From NCBI GenBank assembly GCA_905234365.1, contig CAJOHI010000005.1, forward strand, positions 1 to 58,906: a DNA stretch of 58,906 bases. Direction: 5' to 3'. The notes beneath the pieces are model-generated. The model did no database searches. It was not told the DNA's origin and saw only the letters and a program-made list of their open reading frames with translations. Position 1 is the stretch's first letter, and each line of letters opens with the position of its first letter. Origin of the DNA: an uncultured Selenomonadaceae bacterium (GTDB lineage Bacteria > Bacillota > Negativicutes > Selenomonadales > Selenomonadaceae). Shown here piece after piece: positions 1-8,273 of the stretch. A program made the position numbers and the translations under genes.

Positions 1-2
1 CT

Positions 3-32
3 AAGGCTATTTTAAAGGAATTGGCAGGCTAA
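3..32 (+). CDS. Possible C-terminal end of a gene cut by the left window edge
   Basis: One plus-strand frame gives a short tail ending KAILKELAG followed by TAA. It lies 14 bases before the hairpin at 47-89, which matches the right-end hairpin of the element at 12748-12970. In IS200/IS605-type elements a nuclease or transposase gene normally ends just before the right-end structure, so this could be the end of such a gene. Nine residues cannot identify a family, and the call rests on position alone. Confidence 0.2.
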   Translation, partial: KAILKELAG

Positions 33-46
33 GTCAACATTTTTTT

Positions 47-89
47 GCGCCTTATATCCCCATAACTAAAGTTAGGGGTATTACGGCGC
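47..89 (+). mobile_element. Right-end hairpin of an IS200/IS605-like element (copy C)
   Basis: A 43-nt imperfect hairpin has an outer GCGCC/GGCGC stem and an inner CCCC-TAAC/GTTA-GGGG stem. It is nearly identical in sequence and equal in length to the hairpin at 12919-12961; a shortened version occurs at 38807-38830. The left part of this copy lies outside the window. The hairpin overlaps the 3' end of the convergent minus-strand gene at 52-480 and supplies its last codons and stop. Confidence 0.6.
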
Positions 90-480
90 ATTTCGATAAA
101 ATGAAGACAGCAAACAGCTCATTGATGTTTTCATATCGAGAATTTAAATCGAAATTTTTATTCTGTACTATATGTATAGGTCGAAATTTTAAAATCCAAT
201 AAGCATATAAGGAGGCTTCTTTCATTTCGTTTATGTGAGTTTGCTTATGAAAAATTAAAAAATAATCCTTTCGTTTGTCAATCCTGATAGGTAATTCTAA
301 AAAATTTGTACTATCGAACAAGATGTCTTCTGGAAATTTAATATCTGGAAGTTGCTGTACAAGAAGTTTTAAAGTATTGCACAAACGTGAAATCTCTCCA
401 TACAATTCTGGCTTGCTCATCTTTTTGTATTGATAATTTTTTGTTCCATTATTTTCGTCTATTATTTCTTCAATAGCCAT
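52..480 (-). CDS. Hypothetical protein (142 aa), 3' end inside a mobile-element hairpin
   Basis: I do not recognise this protein. It is acidic and hydrophilic in its first half, with no clear signal peptide or membrane segment. I chose the ATG at 480 because AAGGA lies 9 bases upstream; the longer GTG-initiated version is less likely. It follows the 72-residue gene at 496-714 by 15 bases in the same direction, so the two are probably co-transcribed. The last dozen or so codons fall in the hairpin at 47-89, so the original C-terminus was probably replaced or extended by an insertion. It may be prophage or genomic-island cargo. Confidence 0.55.
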   Translation of the reverse strand: MAIEEIIDENNGTKNYQYKKMSKPELYGEISRLCNTLKLLVQQLPDIKFPEDILFDSTNFLELPIRIDKRKDYFLIFHKQTHINEMKEASLYAYWILKFRPIHIVQNKNFDLNSRYENINELFAVFILSKCAVIPLTLVMGI

Positions 481-495
481 AATCACCAATCCTTT

Positions 496-714
496 TTACA
501 AAGAGGCAAGTTTTCTAATTACCTCACTGTCTGCCTTTATCATCTTTTTAGATCCTTCTTCTAAAAAGGCACCGAAAGATTGTTTATCATTGTGCGCTGG
601 ACGATTTCGATTGACTTTTTCATCAAAGCCGTCGTGCTTATCATACAACAAATCAAATTGTTCTCTGGTCAGTCCCAATTCTTCTGCTGCATTAATATTG
701 TTTTTATTTTTCAA
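496..714 (-). CDS. Hypothetical small protein (72 aa)
   Basis: A short charged protein of unknown function. The start is TTG at 714, supported by TGGAGG 10 bases upstream. The N-terminal half has an EELGLTREQFDLLYDKHDG stretch that looks helical; the C-terminal half is lysine-rich. No homologous family is recognised. It heads a two-gene unit with the gene at 52-480. About 150 bases of very AT-rich sequence separate it from the phage-derived genes upstream, and I see no further gene there. Confidence 0.5.
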   Translation of the reverse strand: MKNKNNINAAEELGLTREQFDLLYDKHDGFDEKVNRNRPAHNDKQSFGAFLEEGSKKMIKADSEVIRKLASL

Positions 715-865
715 TTTTGAAATACCTCCATTAAGTCATAATAACAATTTATTATTCCTCGTTCTTTAATTATATCGTGAGTAAAAAATTATTCAATAGT
801 GTTTTTTAAAAAATTTTTGAAAAAAAATATCACAGCAAGATATTATTTCTCACTGTGGATTTATA

Positions 866-1066
866 TTATCGCTCATTAACTTCAATAAATTCAACATGGT
901 TATCGCCTTCACCAAGCTGCACAATCTGGTCGCCGTCATAATTCGTAAAGTCTGGGATTGAATCGCGTAGACTTTCATTAGGACACTGTGATTCGTTGAA
1001 AATATATTGTATCTTTTTTAAGCGCAATTCATTAATGGGTTTATCGCTCCTAACCTCAATTAGCAT
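866..1066 (-). CDS. Hypothetical prophage-associated protein (66 aa)
   Basis: A short acidic protein, rich in Asp, Glu and Asn, with no recognisable motif. Its start overlaps the end of the upstream lysin-like fragment by 11 bases, the kind of overlap common in phage late operons. AGGAGGT-like sequence lies just before the ATG at 1066, so translation may still occur. Because every upstream gene in this remnant is broken, expression is doubtful. Function is unknown. Confidence 0.45.
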   Translation of the reverse strand: MLIEVRSDKPINELRLKKIQYIFNESQCPNESLRDSIPDFTNYDGDQIVQLGEGDNHVEFIEVNER

Positions 1067-1508
1067 AATTAAAACCTCCTGTCAACATTGCCAATGCGTC
1101 GGCACGTTCTCTGACAAATCTGCTACGAAGTGCAAGAATTATTGACTTGCTGCCGTGACAAAAATCGTCAGGACTTCGCCAGATATCGCTACCGTCAGGT
1201 TTCGATAAATCATACTCAACAATCAGATAATCATAGATTGCACCGATTAAATCACCATCGAACCAACTATCATCAAGATATGACAAATTAGGTTGTCCAA
1301 GTCTTTCGCAAGCAATGTCAAAAAGTTTAGCGCAACCACTCGCGTCGTTTTGTACAGCTCTCGAAAGAACAACCTGCTTTTAAAGCGTCGGTGTGCTTAT
1401 TGACATTGAAATATTCGGCAATGAGCTTTTTGGCGGCAACGTCATAATACTGCGCTTTGATATACTCATCTTGCAGCCTTCCAAAGTTACCGGAGTCAAT
1501 AAGTACCT
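1056..1508 (-). pseudogene. Broken phage lysin / VgrG-related protein, C-terminal part
   Basis: Two minus-strand frames join into one protein. The upstream frame reads GRLQDEYIKAQYYD and then KHTDALKA. After a frameshift near 1370-1385 the second frame continues VVLSRAVQNDASGCAKLFD and then YLDDSWFDGDLIGAIYDYL, ending at 1056. A layout of AQYYD, then a 'VLSRAVQ' helix, then a Tyr- and Asp-rich helix resembles C-terminal domains of phage lysins and VgrG-related proteins of Negativicutes phages; this is from memory of the family. The N-terminal half is missing. The reading frame that starts at 1286 is only the tail of this gene, not an independent gene. Confidence 0.5.
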
Positions 1509-1751
1509 AATTCCTTCCACTGTTTAAGCGGTAAATCATTTATATTTTCCCAGATAGTTGTGATAATGCCGTTGCCGCCAAGTGCGTTATAAGCTGCGTA
1601 GAGTTTATTCATAGTCTCTAAGTCTTGTGCAGATATGCTGCCATTTCGTTTATAGTAAGGTAGCCTTGCAAAATTCTATCTCGGCATAGTGCTAAGCAAC
1701 AGTTGTAGCGAATGGTAAAATGATTTGCAGCATAATTTCTACATCATTCAC
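1496..1751 (-). pseudogene. Broken phage holin-like / small late protein
   Basis: GGAGGTGAATT precedes a GTG start at 1751, giving VEIMLQIILPFATTVA and then a stop. A second frame carries SISAQDLETMNKLYAAYNALGGNG and ends KQWKELGTY at 1496. The 'YNALGGNG' core followed by a helix resembles small proteins encoded beside holins in Firmicute prophages. At least one frameshift separates the halves. It sits between a broken tail-region gene and the lysin fragment, which fits a lysis module. Confidence 0.4.
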
Positions 1752-1831
1752 ATCAATTCACCTCCGTGAGCTGCATACATAAAAACGCCAGCGGTCTTGA
1801 TGTGTTAGTGCCCTGACGTCAATATTACCGA

Positions 1832-2128
1832 TTAAGGTCTTACAATCTGGTCAATCGTCCAGTTGTCTTGGAAATTGTTGATGGCAACTCGCGTAAGATA
1901 AGGTTCAGCTAACGACAACAGCAAAATCTTTGATGGTCTTGCCACCGCTCATCTGCTTGGTGCGTTCAACAACAAGTTTGTGGTTGGTGCCGTTGACGGG
2001 TTGAGTACATCGGCACATAGGAGCGACCGAACTTTGAGCCGAAAAGATTGCCGAATGAAGTTGTGAGGTCTTGAGGCAATTTATCAGCCTTTTCGAGTTT
2101 AAGTGTCCAACCGTCCAAAATTTTGCAT
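1832..2128 (-). pseudogene. Broken prophage protein of unknown function
   Basis: Three minus-strand frames read in order and together give a roughly 100-residue protein. The pieces are ILDGWTLKLEKADKLPQDL with FGNLFGSKFGRSYVPM, then VNGTNHKLVVERTKQMSGG with KDFAVVV, and last EPYLTRVAINNFQDNWTID. At least two or three indels disrupt the frame, including one just after the ATG. No family is recognised. Its place after the XkdX-like gene suggests a tail-fibre or tail-accessory origin. Confidence 0.4.
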
Positions 2129-2159
2129 TAGTGATTTCTCCAAATCTCCCTCGTTTTTA

Positions 2160-2538
2160 TCATTTTTTTGGATTGATACAGCCTTTAGCAACGGCATTAT
2201 TGATACCTTCTTGAGTGATTTTGCCGTCAGTGTAAAGCCTTTTCAATCTCTCAAACATCGTAATTACGAGTTCGTCGATAGCTGCACTGTTGGCAGCAAC
2301 AGCCGCCGTAGTTTTGTTTGATTCAACGCCGCCATCAATTTCAATTAAATAGACGGTATCATTAGCATCAATACCGTCTCTGCCTTGCGAATTGTATGCT
2401 GTGTCTTTGTAAGCAATGCCTTGAGCATTTTGTTGGTCGGTCTAAAATGTAGCAACCCGTATCTTTTTTCTTGATGTAGCGCGGATTTTCCGTGCTGCCG
2501 ATTTCAGTGCCGTCTTTTACACTTATAATCTTGTACAT
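2160..2538 (-). pseudogene. XkdX-like phage protein, frameshifted
   Basis: The ATG at 2538 opens MYKIISVKDGTEIGSTENPR. The frame then breaks near 2440-2450 and resumes in another frame as DQQNAQGIAYKDTAYNSQG. It ends with MFERLKRLYTDGKITQEG and NNAVAKGCI. That last part matches the usual ending of XkdX-family phage proteins (short helix, 'RLY..GKIT', then 'A..KGWI'), here with Cys in place of the typical Trp. On the coding strand the break coincides with a directly repeated GACC (GACCGACC). Removing one copy restores a single 124-residue frame, so a 4-bp duplication probably killed the gene. Confidence 0.6.
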
Positions 2539-2541
2539 AAC

Positions 2542-2846
2542 TCACAATCCTTTCACGCCGACAAGTCCGGCGATATACTTCAAATCTTCAATCGGTGCAT
2601 TAAAAAAATCGTCTGACCAAAGCCAGTATTATGCTCATCATAACCCTGCAAATAAGCAAGCATACCATACCATTCACGCTTGTCTAAAGTCCTCCCAGCT
2701 CTCATCTTGACTTTCTTGTACAGTGCTTTAATTTTGCGGCGGTCTCTCGGCATGGCAGTTTTGTTTGCACGTCTCACAATATGACCGCTTTCAAAATGAG
2801 TAAAAAAATTGAACCAATTTATAAATTGATTCAAAGATTTATTCAA
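2542..2846 (-). pseudogene. Possible reverse-transcriptase C-terminal fragment (phage/DGR type)
   Basis: The frame from 2846 encodes an 88-residue stretch with a basic helix (PRDRRKIKALYKKV) and then REWYGMLAYLQGYDEHNTG. This resembles the end of phage or DGR-type reverse transcriptases, where a basic 'RR.KLK.L' helix is followed by a 'S..SW.GH..H..TY' helix. The frame stops at 2580, but a neighbouring frame continues as FNAPIEDLKYIAGLVG to a stop at 2542, so a frameshift near 2595-2605 is likely. The catalytic domain is absent, so the call rests on a weak C-terminal likeness. It could instead be another phage protein. Confidence 0.3.
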
Positions 2847-2881
2847 TTATATACGCAGAGCATACAAATGGTTTACATTGT

Positions 2882-2957
2882 TGGTGGAGACGAAGGGAAT
2901 TGAACCCTCGACCCTCAGATTGCGAACCTGATGCTCTCCCAGCTGAGCTACGTCCCC
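2882..2957 (-). tRNA. tRNA-Ala (anticodon CGC)
   Basis: A complete 76-nt cloverleaf reads on the minus strand. The acceptor stem is GGGGACG/CGTCTCC, and its G3-U70 wobble pair is the alanine identity element. The anticodon loop is TTCGCAA, giving CGC, which reads GCG codons. The T-loop is GTTCAATTC. The CCA end is encoded. The 3' end points toward the prophage remnant, and tRNA 3' ends are common phage attachment sites. I did not find a duplicated tRNA end within the window. Confidence 0.95.
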
Positions 2958-3050
2958 GACGCAAGTTAGTTTATAACATTATTTGAATTTAGTCAATAAC
3001 TTTTAAAAATTTTTAAATTAAATTCCAAAACTTGTTATTAAAATTCACAA

Positions 3051-4340
3051 TTACATATCCTGATTAATCTTTACTATATGTACTTTATCAATGCGTGCTC
3101 TATCCATACTTGTAATTTCAAATCTAAAGTTATTCCATTCAAAGCGTTCGCCAACATTCGGTATTCTTCCAATATATGAAGTCAAAAAACCGCCTAATGT
3201 TTGGTAATGATCGTGATCTTCTTCCGGCAGTTCTTCGATATTGAAACGTCTTTTAAAATCAGCAATATCATAGAGACCGTCAACAAACCAAGAATTTTTA
3301 CCGATCATTGTGAATTGTGTCGATTCAGTGTCAATGTTTGAATCCGTACCTATAATTTCTATCAATAAATCATTCAGCGTAATAAATCCAACAACACCGC
3401 CGTATTCGTCTAAAACCATTGCTTCATGTATGCCTGTACTGCGAAATTTTTCAAGAAGTCTAAAGGCGTCCATTGTTCTGGGTACGTAAATTGGTTTTTT
3501 GAGAAGTTCGGTTATGTCAAGTGTTTTGAGCTTTTGAGTCAAGGCAACGTTGAGTAAATCTTTAGTATATAAAACACCTCGACAATCGTCTAAACTGCCA
3601 TCACCAACAGGCAGAATCTCATTTTTATATTTTGCAATGATTTTTAAATTGTGTTCAATCGAATCTGTCAAGTCGAGCCAGACAATTTGAGTTCTTGGTG
3701 TCATAAGTGAATAGGCCGTTTCATCGCCAAGTTGAAAAATTCTATCGACTAACTCCTGTTCTTCCTTTTCAAATGTGCCATCTTCGCGACCTTGTTCTAT
3801 TAAATCTTTAACTTCGTCTTCAGTCACAGCGTCTTCAGTTTCTTCACTTATTCCTAAAATCATCATTATTCCAATAGAAATATTTTTTATCAAGAAGATC
3901 AACGGTGTTAAAAAAATAGAAATTATTTTTATACTTCGATAATATTTGATAAGAAATTTTTCCGGCGATTGATGAGCAATTCGACTTGGTAGAAATTCGC
4001 CAAAGAGTAATATCATCAAAGAAACTATAAAAGCGGATAAGATTGCGGCCAAAAGAGGATTGAAATTTGGCAAAAGCGATAATGCTGTAAGAATAGCAAT
4101 TAAACTTACAAATATTTTTGTAAAAGTTAAACCTATTTTGGCAGCTATTAAAAATTTTTCAGGTGCTTCTAAGGTATTCAAAATTTTTTTGTCTTCAGTT
4201 AATTTTTCAAGTCGACTCTTATGACTTTCCAAAAATGCCGTTTCAACTAAAGTAAAATAGCCGCTCATCATCACCAGAATTAAAATTAGTGCGAGCGGCA
4301 AGCCTATATTATCCAAAAAAATTTCACACTCCTCAATCAA
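3051..4340 (-). CDS. CNNM/CBS-domain membrane protein (hemolysin C/CorC family)
   Basis: The 429-residue protein has the standard layout of the DUF21-CBS-CorC_HlyC family. An N-terminal domain carries about four hydrophobic segments (residues ~12-175). A CBS pair opens at SLMTPRTQIVW (~residue 210) and includes DEYGGVVGFITLNDLL. The C-terminal transporter-associated domain covers ~345-425. Such proteins act in the inner membrane and are linked to Mg2+ or Na+ transport; older 'hemolysin' labels are not functional evidence here. The start is unsettled: TTG at 4340 opens the longest frame, but a TTG at 4316 preceded by GAGGAG would start just before the first membrane helix. It stands alone between tRNA-Ala and fhs. 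Confidence 0.85.
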   Translation of the reverse strand: MIEECEIFLDNIGLPLALILILVMMSGYFTLVETAFLESHKSRLEKLTEDKKILNTLEAPEKFLIAAKIGLTFTKIFVSLIAILTALSLLPNFNPLLAAILSAFIVSLMILLFGEFLPSRIAHQSPEKFLIKYYRSIKIISIFLTPLIFLIKNISIGIMMILGISEETEDAVTEDEVKDLIEQGREDGTFEKEEQELVDRIFQLGDETAYSLMTPRTQIVWLDLTDSIEHNLKIIAKYKNEILPVGDGSLDDCRGVLYTKDLLNVALTQKLKTLDITELLKKPIYVPRTMDAFRLLEKFRSTGIHEAMVLDEYGGVVGFITLNDLLIEIIGTDSNIDTESTQFTMIGKNSWFVDGLYDIADFKRRFNIEELPEEDHDHYQTLGGFLTSYIGRIPNVGERFEWNNFRFEITSMDRARIDKVHIVKINQDM

Positions 4341-4452
4341 CTTAGAGAAATTTTATAACTTATATTATAGCATTCTCATTTAGTCAGCGTCAAGAATATG
4401 AGATTTTTTAATTTTTTACAATATAAAACCCTTTTTAAATTAATCATCATTT

Positions 4453-6120
4453 TTAGAATAAACCTGTGATTTTACCATCAATATCAATATCCATATTTTC
4501 CGCTGCCGGACGTTTGGGCAAGCCAGGCATTGTCATAATATTTCCAAGCAAAACGACAATGAATCCAGCACCGGCAGAAATTTTTAATTCTTTCACTGTC
4601 ACGTTAAAATCTTTAGGTTTGCCGAGTTTTGCCGCATCGTCGCTCAATGAATATTGCGTCTTAGCTATGCAAATCGGCAAATTGTTAAATCCAAGCGATT
4701 CAATTTCCATAAGTTGTTTTTTAGCAGCACTTGTGAAGTCAACACCGGCAGCACCGTAAATCTTCGTTGCAACAGCGGAAATTTTTTCTTTAATGCTCAT
4801 ATCATTGGTGTAAGTAAATTTTAAATTTGACGGCTCATTAAATGCAGATTCAACAGCTTCCGCAAGTTTAATACCGCCTTCACCACCATTTACAAAGACT
4901 GATGAAGCTGCAACATTCGCACCAAGTTTTTGGCAACGTTCCTGAATATATGCAATTTCTTCAGCCGTATCCGTCGGAAACTCGTTAATCGCCACTACTG
5001 CCGGAAGTCCAAAAGTTTTAACGTTTTCGATATGCTTTTCAAGATTTTCAAAACCTTTGCCTAGTGCTTCCATATTGACTTCGGAAAGATCATTTTTTGA
5101 AACACCGCCGTGCATTTTTAATGCTCTGACTGTAGCAACAATCACAACGGCATCAGGTTTAAATCCTGTTAAACGGCATTTGATATCAAGGAATTTTTCA
5201 GCGCCTAAATCAGCACCAAATCCGGCTTCAGTTACCACCACGTCAGCAAGTTTCAATGCAAATTTAGTCGCCATTACTGAATTACAGCCATGAGCGATAT
5301 TTGCAAAAGGTCCGCCATGAATTAATGCCGGAGTACCTTCTAAAGTCTGCACGAGATTAGGTTTAATTGCGTCTTTGAACAGCAAAGTTAAAGCGCCGGT
5401 GACTTTTAAATCGTTTGCAGTAATCGGCTTATTGTCAACATCATAAGCAACAATTATCCTGCCTAATCTTAATTTTAAATCATCTAAATCATTTGCAAGA
5501 CAAAGAATCGCCATCATCTCACTTGCAACGGTGATGTCAAAACCGCTTTCACGGGGTACGCCGTTGATTTTTCCGCCTAGACCAACTATGACATTTCTCA
5601 GCGCTCTATCATTTAAATCTAAAACTCTTTTCCAAACGACGCGGCGAACATCAATTTTGAGTTCATTGCCGTGATGAATGTGATTATCAAGTACGGCAGC
5701 TAAAAGATTATGCGCCGTCGTGACTGCGTGAAAATCTCCGGTAAAATGCAAATTAATATCTTCCATAGGCACGACTTGAGAATAACCTCCGCCAGCGGCA
5801 CCGCCTTTAATTCCAAAACATGGACCTAATGAAGGTTCACGAAGTGCGACTGCGACTTTATGACCGCGACATTGCAAGGAATCAGCTAATCCGATCGAAG
5901 TTGTCGTTTTTCCTTCACCGGCAGGCGTTGGAGTAATTGCCGTCACCAAAATCAATTTGCCATCAGGACGATTTTTTAATTCATTCCAATAAGATGCAGA
6001 AATCTTTGCTTTATATTTGCCGTAAAATTCCAGATTATCTTCGTCAATTCCGAGTTTTGCGGCAATTTTTTGAATTGGCTCAATAACTGCTTCTTGTGCA
6101 ATTTCTACGTCTGTCTTCAT
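4453..6120 (-). CDS. fhs: Formate--tetrahydrofolate ligase
   Basis: This 555-residue enzyme makes 10-formyltetrahydrofolate from formate, tetrahydrofolate and ATP and feeds one-carbon units to purine synthesis. The family's nucleotide-binding loop TPAGEGKT is at residues 65-72. Other signatures are visible, including [19 protein letters not shown] and [13 protein letters not shown]. Length matches the usual 555-560 residues. The ATG at 6120 has GAGGAG at a good distance. It lies 37 bases after dhaL in the same direction, so the two may share a transcript. The folate fusion gene at 18180 and purF at 27811 belong to connected pathways but are not adjacent. Confidence 0.97.
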   Translation of the reverse strand: MKTDVEIAQEAVIEPIQKIAAKLGIDEDNLEFYGKYKAKISASYWNELKNRPDGKLILVTAITPTPAGEGKTTTSIGLADSLQCRGHKVAVALREPSLGPCFGIKGGAAGGGYSQVVPMEDINLHFTGDFHAVTTAHNLLAAVLDNHIHHGNELKIDVRRVVWKRVLDLNDRALRNVIVGLGGKINGVPRESGFDITVASEMMAILCLANDLDDLKLRLGRIIVAYDVDNKPITANDLKVTGALTLLFKDAIKPNLVQTLEGTPALIHGGPFANIAHGCNSVMATKFALKLADVVVTEAGFGADLGAEKFLDIKCRLTGFKPDAVVIVATVRALKMHGGVSKNDLSEVNMEALGKGFENLEKHIENVKTFGLPAVVAINEFPTDTAEEIAYIQERCQKLGANVAASSVFVNGGEGGIKLAEAVESAFNEPSNLKFTYTNDMSIKEKISAVATKIYGAAGVDFTSAAKKQLMEIESLGFNNLPICIAKTQYSLSDDAAKLGKPKDFNVTVKELKISAGAGFIVVLLGNIMTMPGLPKRPAAENMDIDIDGKITGLF

Positions 6121-6157
6121 CTGAATTGCTCCTCAAAAAATTTTTCTTTGTGTTTAA

Positions 6158-6790
6158 TTAAATCAATTTATTTTCCTTCAAAAATTGACAGAAAGTACGG
6201 AATAAAATCATTGATGATACGGCTCCAGGATCTTCAAAACCTATACTGCGCTCACCAATATAACTTGCGCGACCGCGTTTAGCTGCAATAGTTTTTGTAA
6301 ATTCGACACCTTCACGCGCTGCAGTCATGGCGGAATCAAGCGCCTTATCCAAAACTTCACCATCAATTTTGCTCTTTTGTAAGCTCTCTTTAATTGGCAT
6401 CAAAGAATCCAACATGGTCTTGTCGCCTTTTTTTGCATGACCACGACGTTGAATGCCGGCAATAGCTGCGCTTAAAACTTTTTCAAGCGTCTCAACGTCA
6501 AGTTTTGCATTTTCGTTAATGACTTTTGACGCATCAACAAACCCGGTACCATAAAGTGGACCTGCCGTGCCTCCGACATTCATTATAAAAGCCTTGCCAA
6601 CAGTATTAAGAACCACTTTCGCATTTAATTCCTCGTCGTCAAGTTCTTCCATTGCTTCAAGTGCTGCCGTTGCACCGCGAGCCATGTTCAGACCGTGATC
6701 TCCGTCACCAATCTTTGTGTCAAGCATTGTCAAATAATTTTTTTCGGCGATAATTGTGTCAGCTAAAAATTTAACTGCTTCTCTAATCAA
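6158..6790 (-). CDS. dhaL: DhaL-type nucleotide-binding subunit (dihydroxyacetone kinase L)
   Basis: The 210-residue protein is a complete DhaL domain. The Mg-ATP-binding aspartates lie in KIGDGDHGLNM (residues 26-36), and the usual GTAGPLYGTGF and KKGDKTMLD motifs follow. In PTS-linked dihydroxyacetone kinase DhaL works with substrate-binding DhaK and phosphodonor DhaM, but neither is in the window. It may pair with a distant DhaK or with a different acceptor protein. The start is TTG at 6790, supported by GGGAGG 8 bases upstream. It lies 37 bases upstream of fhs and 132 bases after the GNAT gene. Confidence 0.88.
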   Translation of the reverse strand: MIREAVKFLADTIIAEKNYLTMLDTKIGDGDHGLNMARGATAALEAMEELDDEELNAKVVLNTVGKAFIMNVGGTAGPLYGTGFVDASKVINENAKLDVETLEKVLSAAIAGIQRRGHAKKGDKTMLDSLMPIKESLQKSKIDGEVLDKALDSAMTAAREGVEFTKTIAAKRGRASYIGERSIGFEDPGAVSSMILFRTFCQFLKENKLI

Positions 6791-6922
6791 TTTTTATGCC
6801 TCCCAAATTTTAATTTGATGACATTAACTATAACACATTATTACCAACTGCGCTATGATATTTTCAAAAAATTTTAATTTTTAGTTACTATAGATTTTCG
6901 ATATAAAATTTTTGAATTAAGT

Positions 6923-7453
6923 TTATCGAAATTTAATGATTTTTTCCATCCAAGCCATATTATACCAACGATTAAATTTATAGCCGCATTTTTGAAAGCG
7001 ACCACAAATTTCAAAGCCAAGATGTTTGTGAAAATTGATACTGTTCATCGTCAAATATTCATCTTCAACATCAGGATAACCAATGCAGGCATAAAGATTA
7101 AAGATACCTTTTGATTCGAGTTCATCTTCCAAAGCCTTGTATAATTTACCGCCGATACCTTCACCAAGTAGATCATGATTAATATAAATTGTCAACTCGG
7201 CTGAATATTTATAGGCTTCGCGTCCAACAAAGGGTCCTGCATAAGTGTAACCAACAATTTTACTTTCAATTTCTGCAACAAGATACGGATAATTAGCCAA
7301 AGTTTTGACAATGCGGTTGCGAAATTCCTCAACAGTCGGCACGTCATATTCAAAACTTATAGCCGTATTTGTGACGTAATAAGTATAAATATTTAATAAC
7401 GCCTCAGCATTATCCGGCGTTGCTTTTTTTATAACAACATTTTTATTAAGCAT
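6923..7453 (-). CDS. GNAT acetyltransferase (phosphinothricin acetyltransferase-like)
   Basis: A 176-residue single-domain GNAT protein that transfers acetyl from acetyl-CoA to an amine. The first strand and helix are typical of the PAT/YwnH group (AEALLNIYTYYVTNTAISFE). The acyl-CoA-binding region is ELTIYINHDLLGEGIGGKL at ~90-105, and INFHKHLGFEICGRF near the C-terminus is a family hallmark. Relatives detoxify methionine sulfoximine- or phosphinothricin-like compounds; the substrate here cannot be told from sequence. It starts 15 bases after the SYLF gene and is probably co-transcribed with it. Confidence 0.85.
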   Translation of the reverse strand: MLNKNVVIKKATPDNAEALLNIYTYYVTNTAISFEYDVPTVEEFRNRIVKTLANYPYLVAEIESKIVGYTYAGPFVGREAYKYSAELTIYINHDLLGEGIGGKLYKALEDELESKGIFNLYACIGYPDVEDEYLTMNSINFHKHLGFEICGRFQKCGYKFNRWYNMAWMEKIIKFR

Positions 7454-7468
7454 ATTGTGACCTAAAAA

Positions 7469-8056
7469 TTATTCAGATTTTTTATTAAGCTTTTTATCTT
7501 TGTAATAGCTCGTGCTATTTAACGTGGCTTCCAATGAGAGACCTTTTGTTGTCATTTGATAAATCCAAATTCCTTTTGAGGCTAAGGTTGCACCTTCAAC
7601 AGCACCACCGGCATTTCCGTCAGTTGCCGTCGCGCTAACTTCGCCGCCAAACTTGTTTTTACCGGTCAAAAATCTGTTCCAAGCATCCTCATCGTCAAAT
7701 ACAAAAACTAAATCGAATTCACGAGCACCGGCACCAAGTCCTATACCGACTTCCTTCATCTTCATGAATACTTCTTCGCCGGTCCGATTGTTTACCGCAA
7801 GACCGCGACCACGACTGCTACTAAAAAGTATTATATTTGTGTTGGAATTGCTCAAAGTTGCATAACCATAACATTCACCAATAACACGTTGAGCACTCGG
7901 ATATTTTTCGTAGAGTTTTGATAAGGTGACTTTTGACATCTCGCGAATCTCTTGGCGCTGCTCATCTAAACTCTTTTTTGCTGCCGAAGTCGTCGCAGTT
8001 ATCGCAACAAGACACGCTAAAGTCAACAAAAAAAGTCGCATTGCAAATTGTTTCAT
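7469..8056 (-). CDS. Secreted SYLF/YSC84-domain protein
   Basis: The preferred start is the ATG at 8056 (MKQFAMRLFLL), because AAGGTGAGG lies just upstream; an upstream in-frame start lacks this. The 195-residue protein opens with a signal peptide cleaved near TTSAAKKS, then a short helix, then the SYLF/YSC84 domain with glycine-rich strands (GECYGYATL, EVGIGLGAGAREFD, GGEVSATATDGNAGGAVEG). SYLF domains bind lipids in eukaryotes. Bacterial exported versions are poorly characterised, and an outer-membrane or periplasmic role is an inference. It leads a likely operon with the GNAT gene and lies divergently to the flagellar block. Confidence 0.85.
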   Translation of the reverse strand: MKQFAMRLFLLTLACLVAITATTSAAKKSLDEQRQEIREMSKVTLSKLYEKYPSAQRVIGECYGYATLSNSNTNIILFSSSRGRGLAVNNRTGEEVFMKMKEVGIGLGAGAREFDLVFVFDDEDAWNRFLTGKNKFGGEVSATATDGNAGGAVEGATLASKGIWIYQMTTKGLSLEATLNSTSYYKDKKLNKKSE

Positions 8057-8273
8057 AAAAATCCTCACCTTCCACCGTAATAGTTGCGGCAAAAATATTT
8101 TTAACATTTTATCACATTTATATTTTTAAAATCAATCACAACGTAAATTTTAGAAACTTTGAAATTAAATTTACTTATATATGAAGGAATTTTTTGTCGA
8201 AATTTTAAACAGTAATTAATTTGAAGTTTTAGAATTAATTTTTTAAGGATAATTTTTATCAGGAGGAAAATTT

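Noticed and set aside
1056-1286. Independent small gene starting at 1286
   Set aside because: The same frame continues upstream with conserved-looking sequence, so this is the tail of a broken lysin-like gene.
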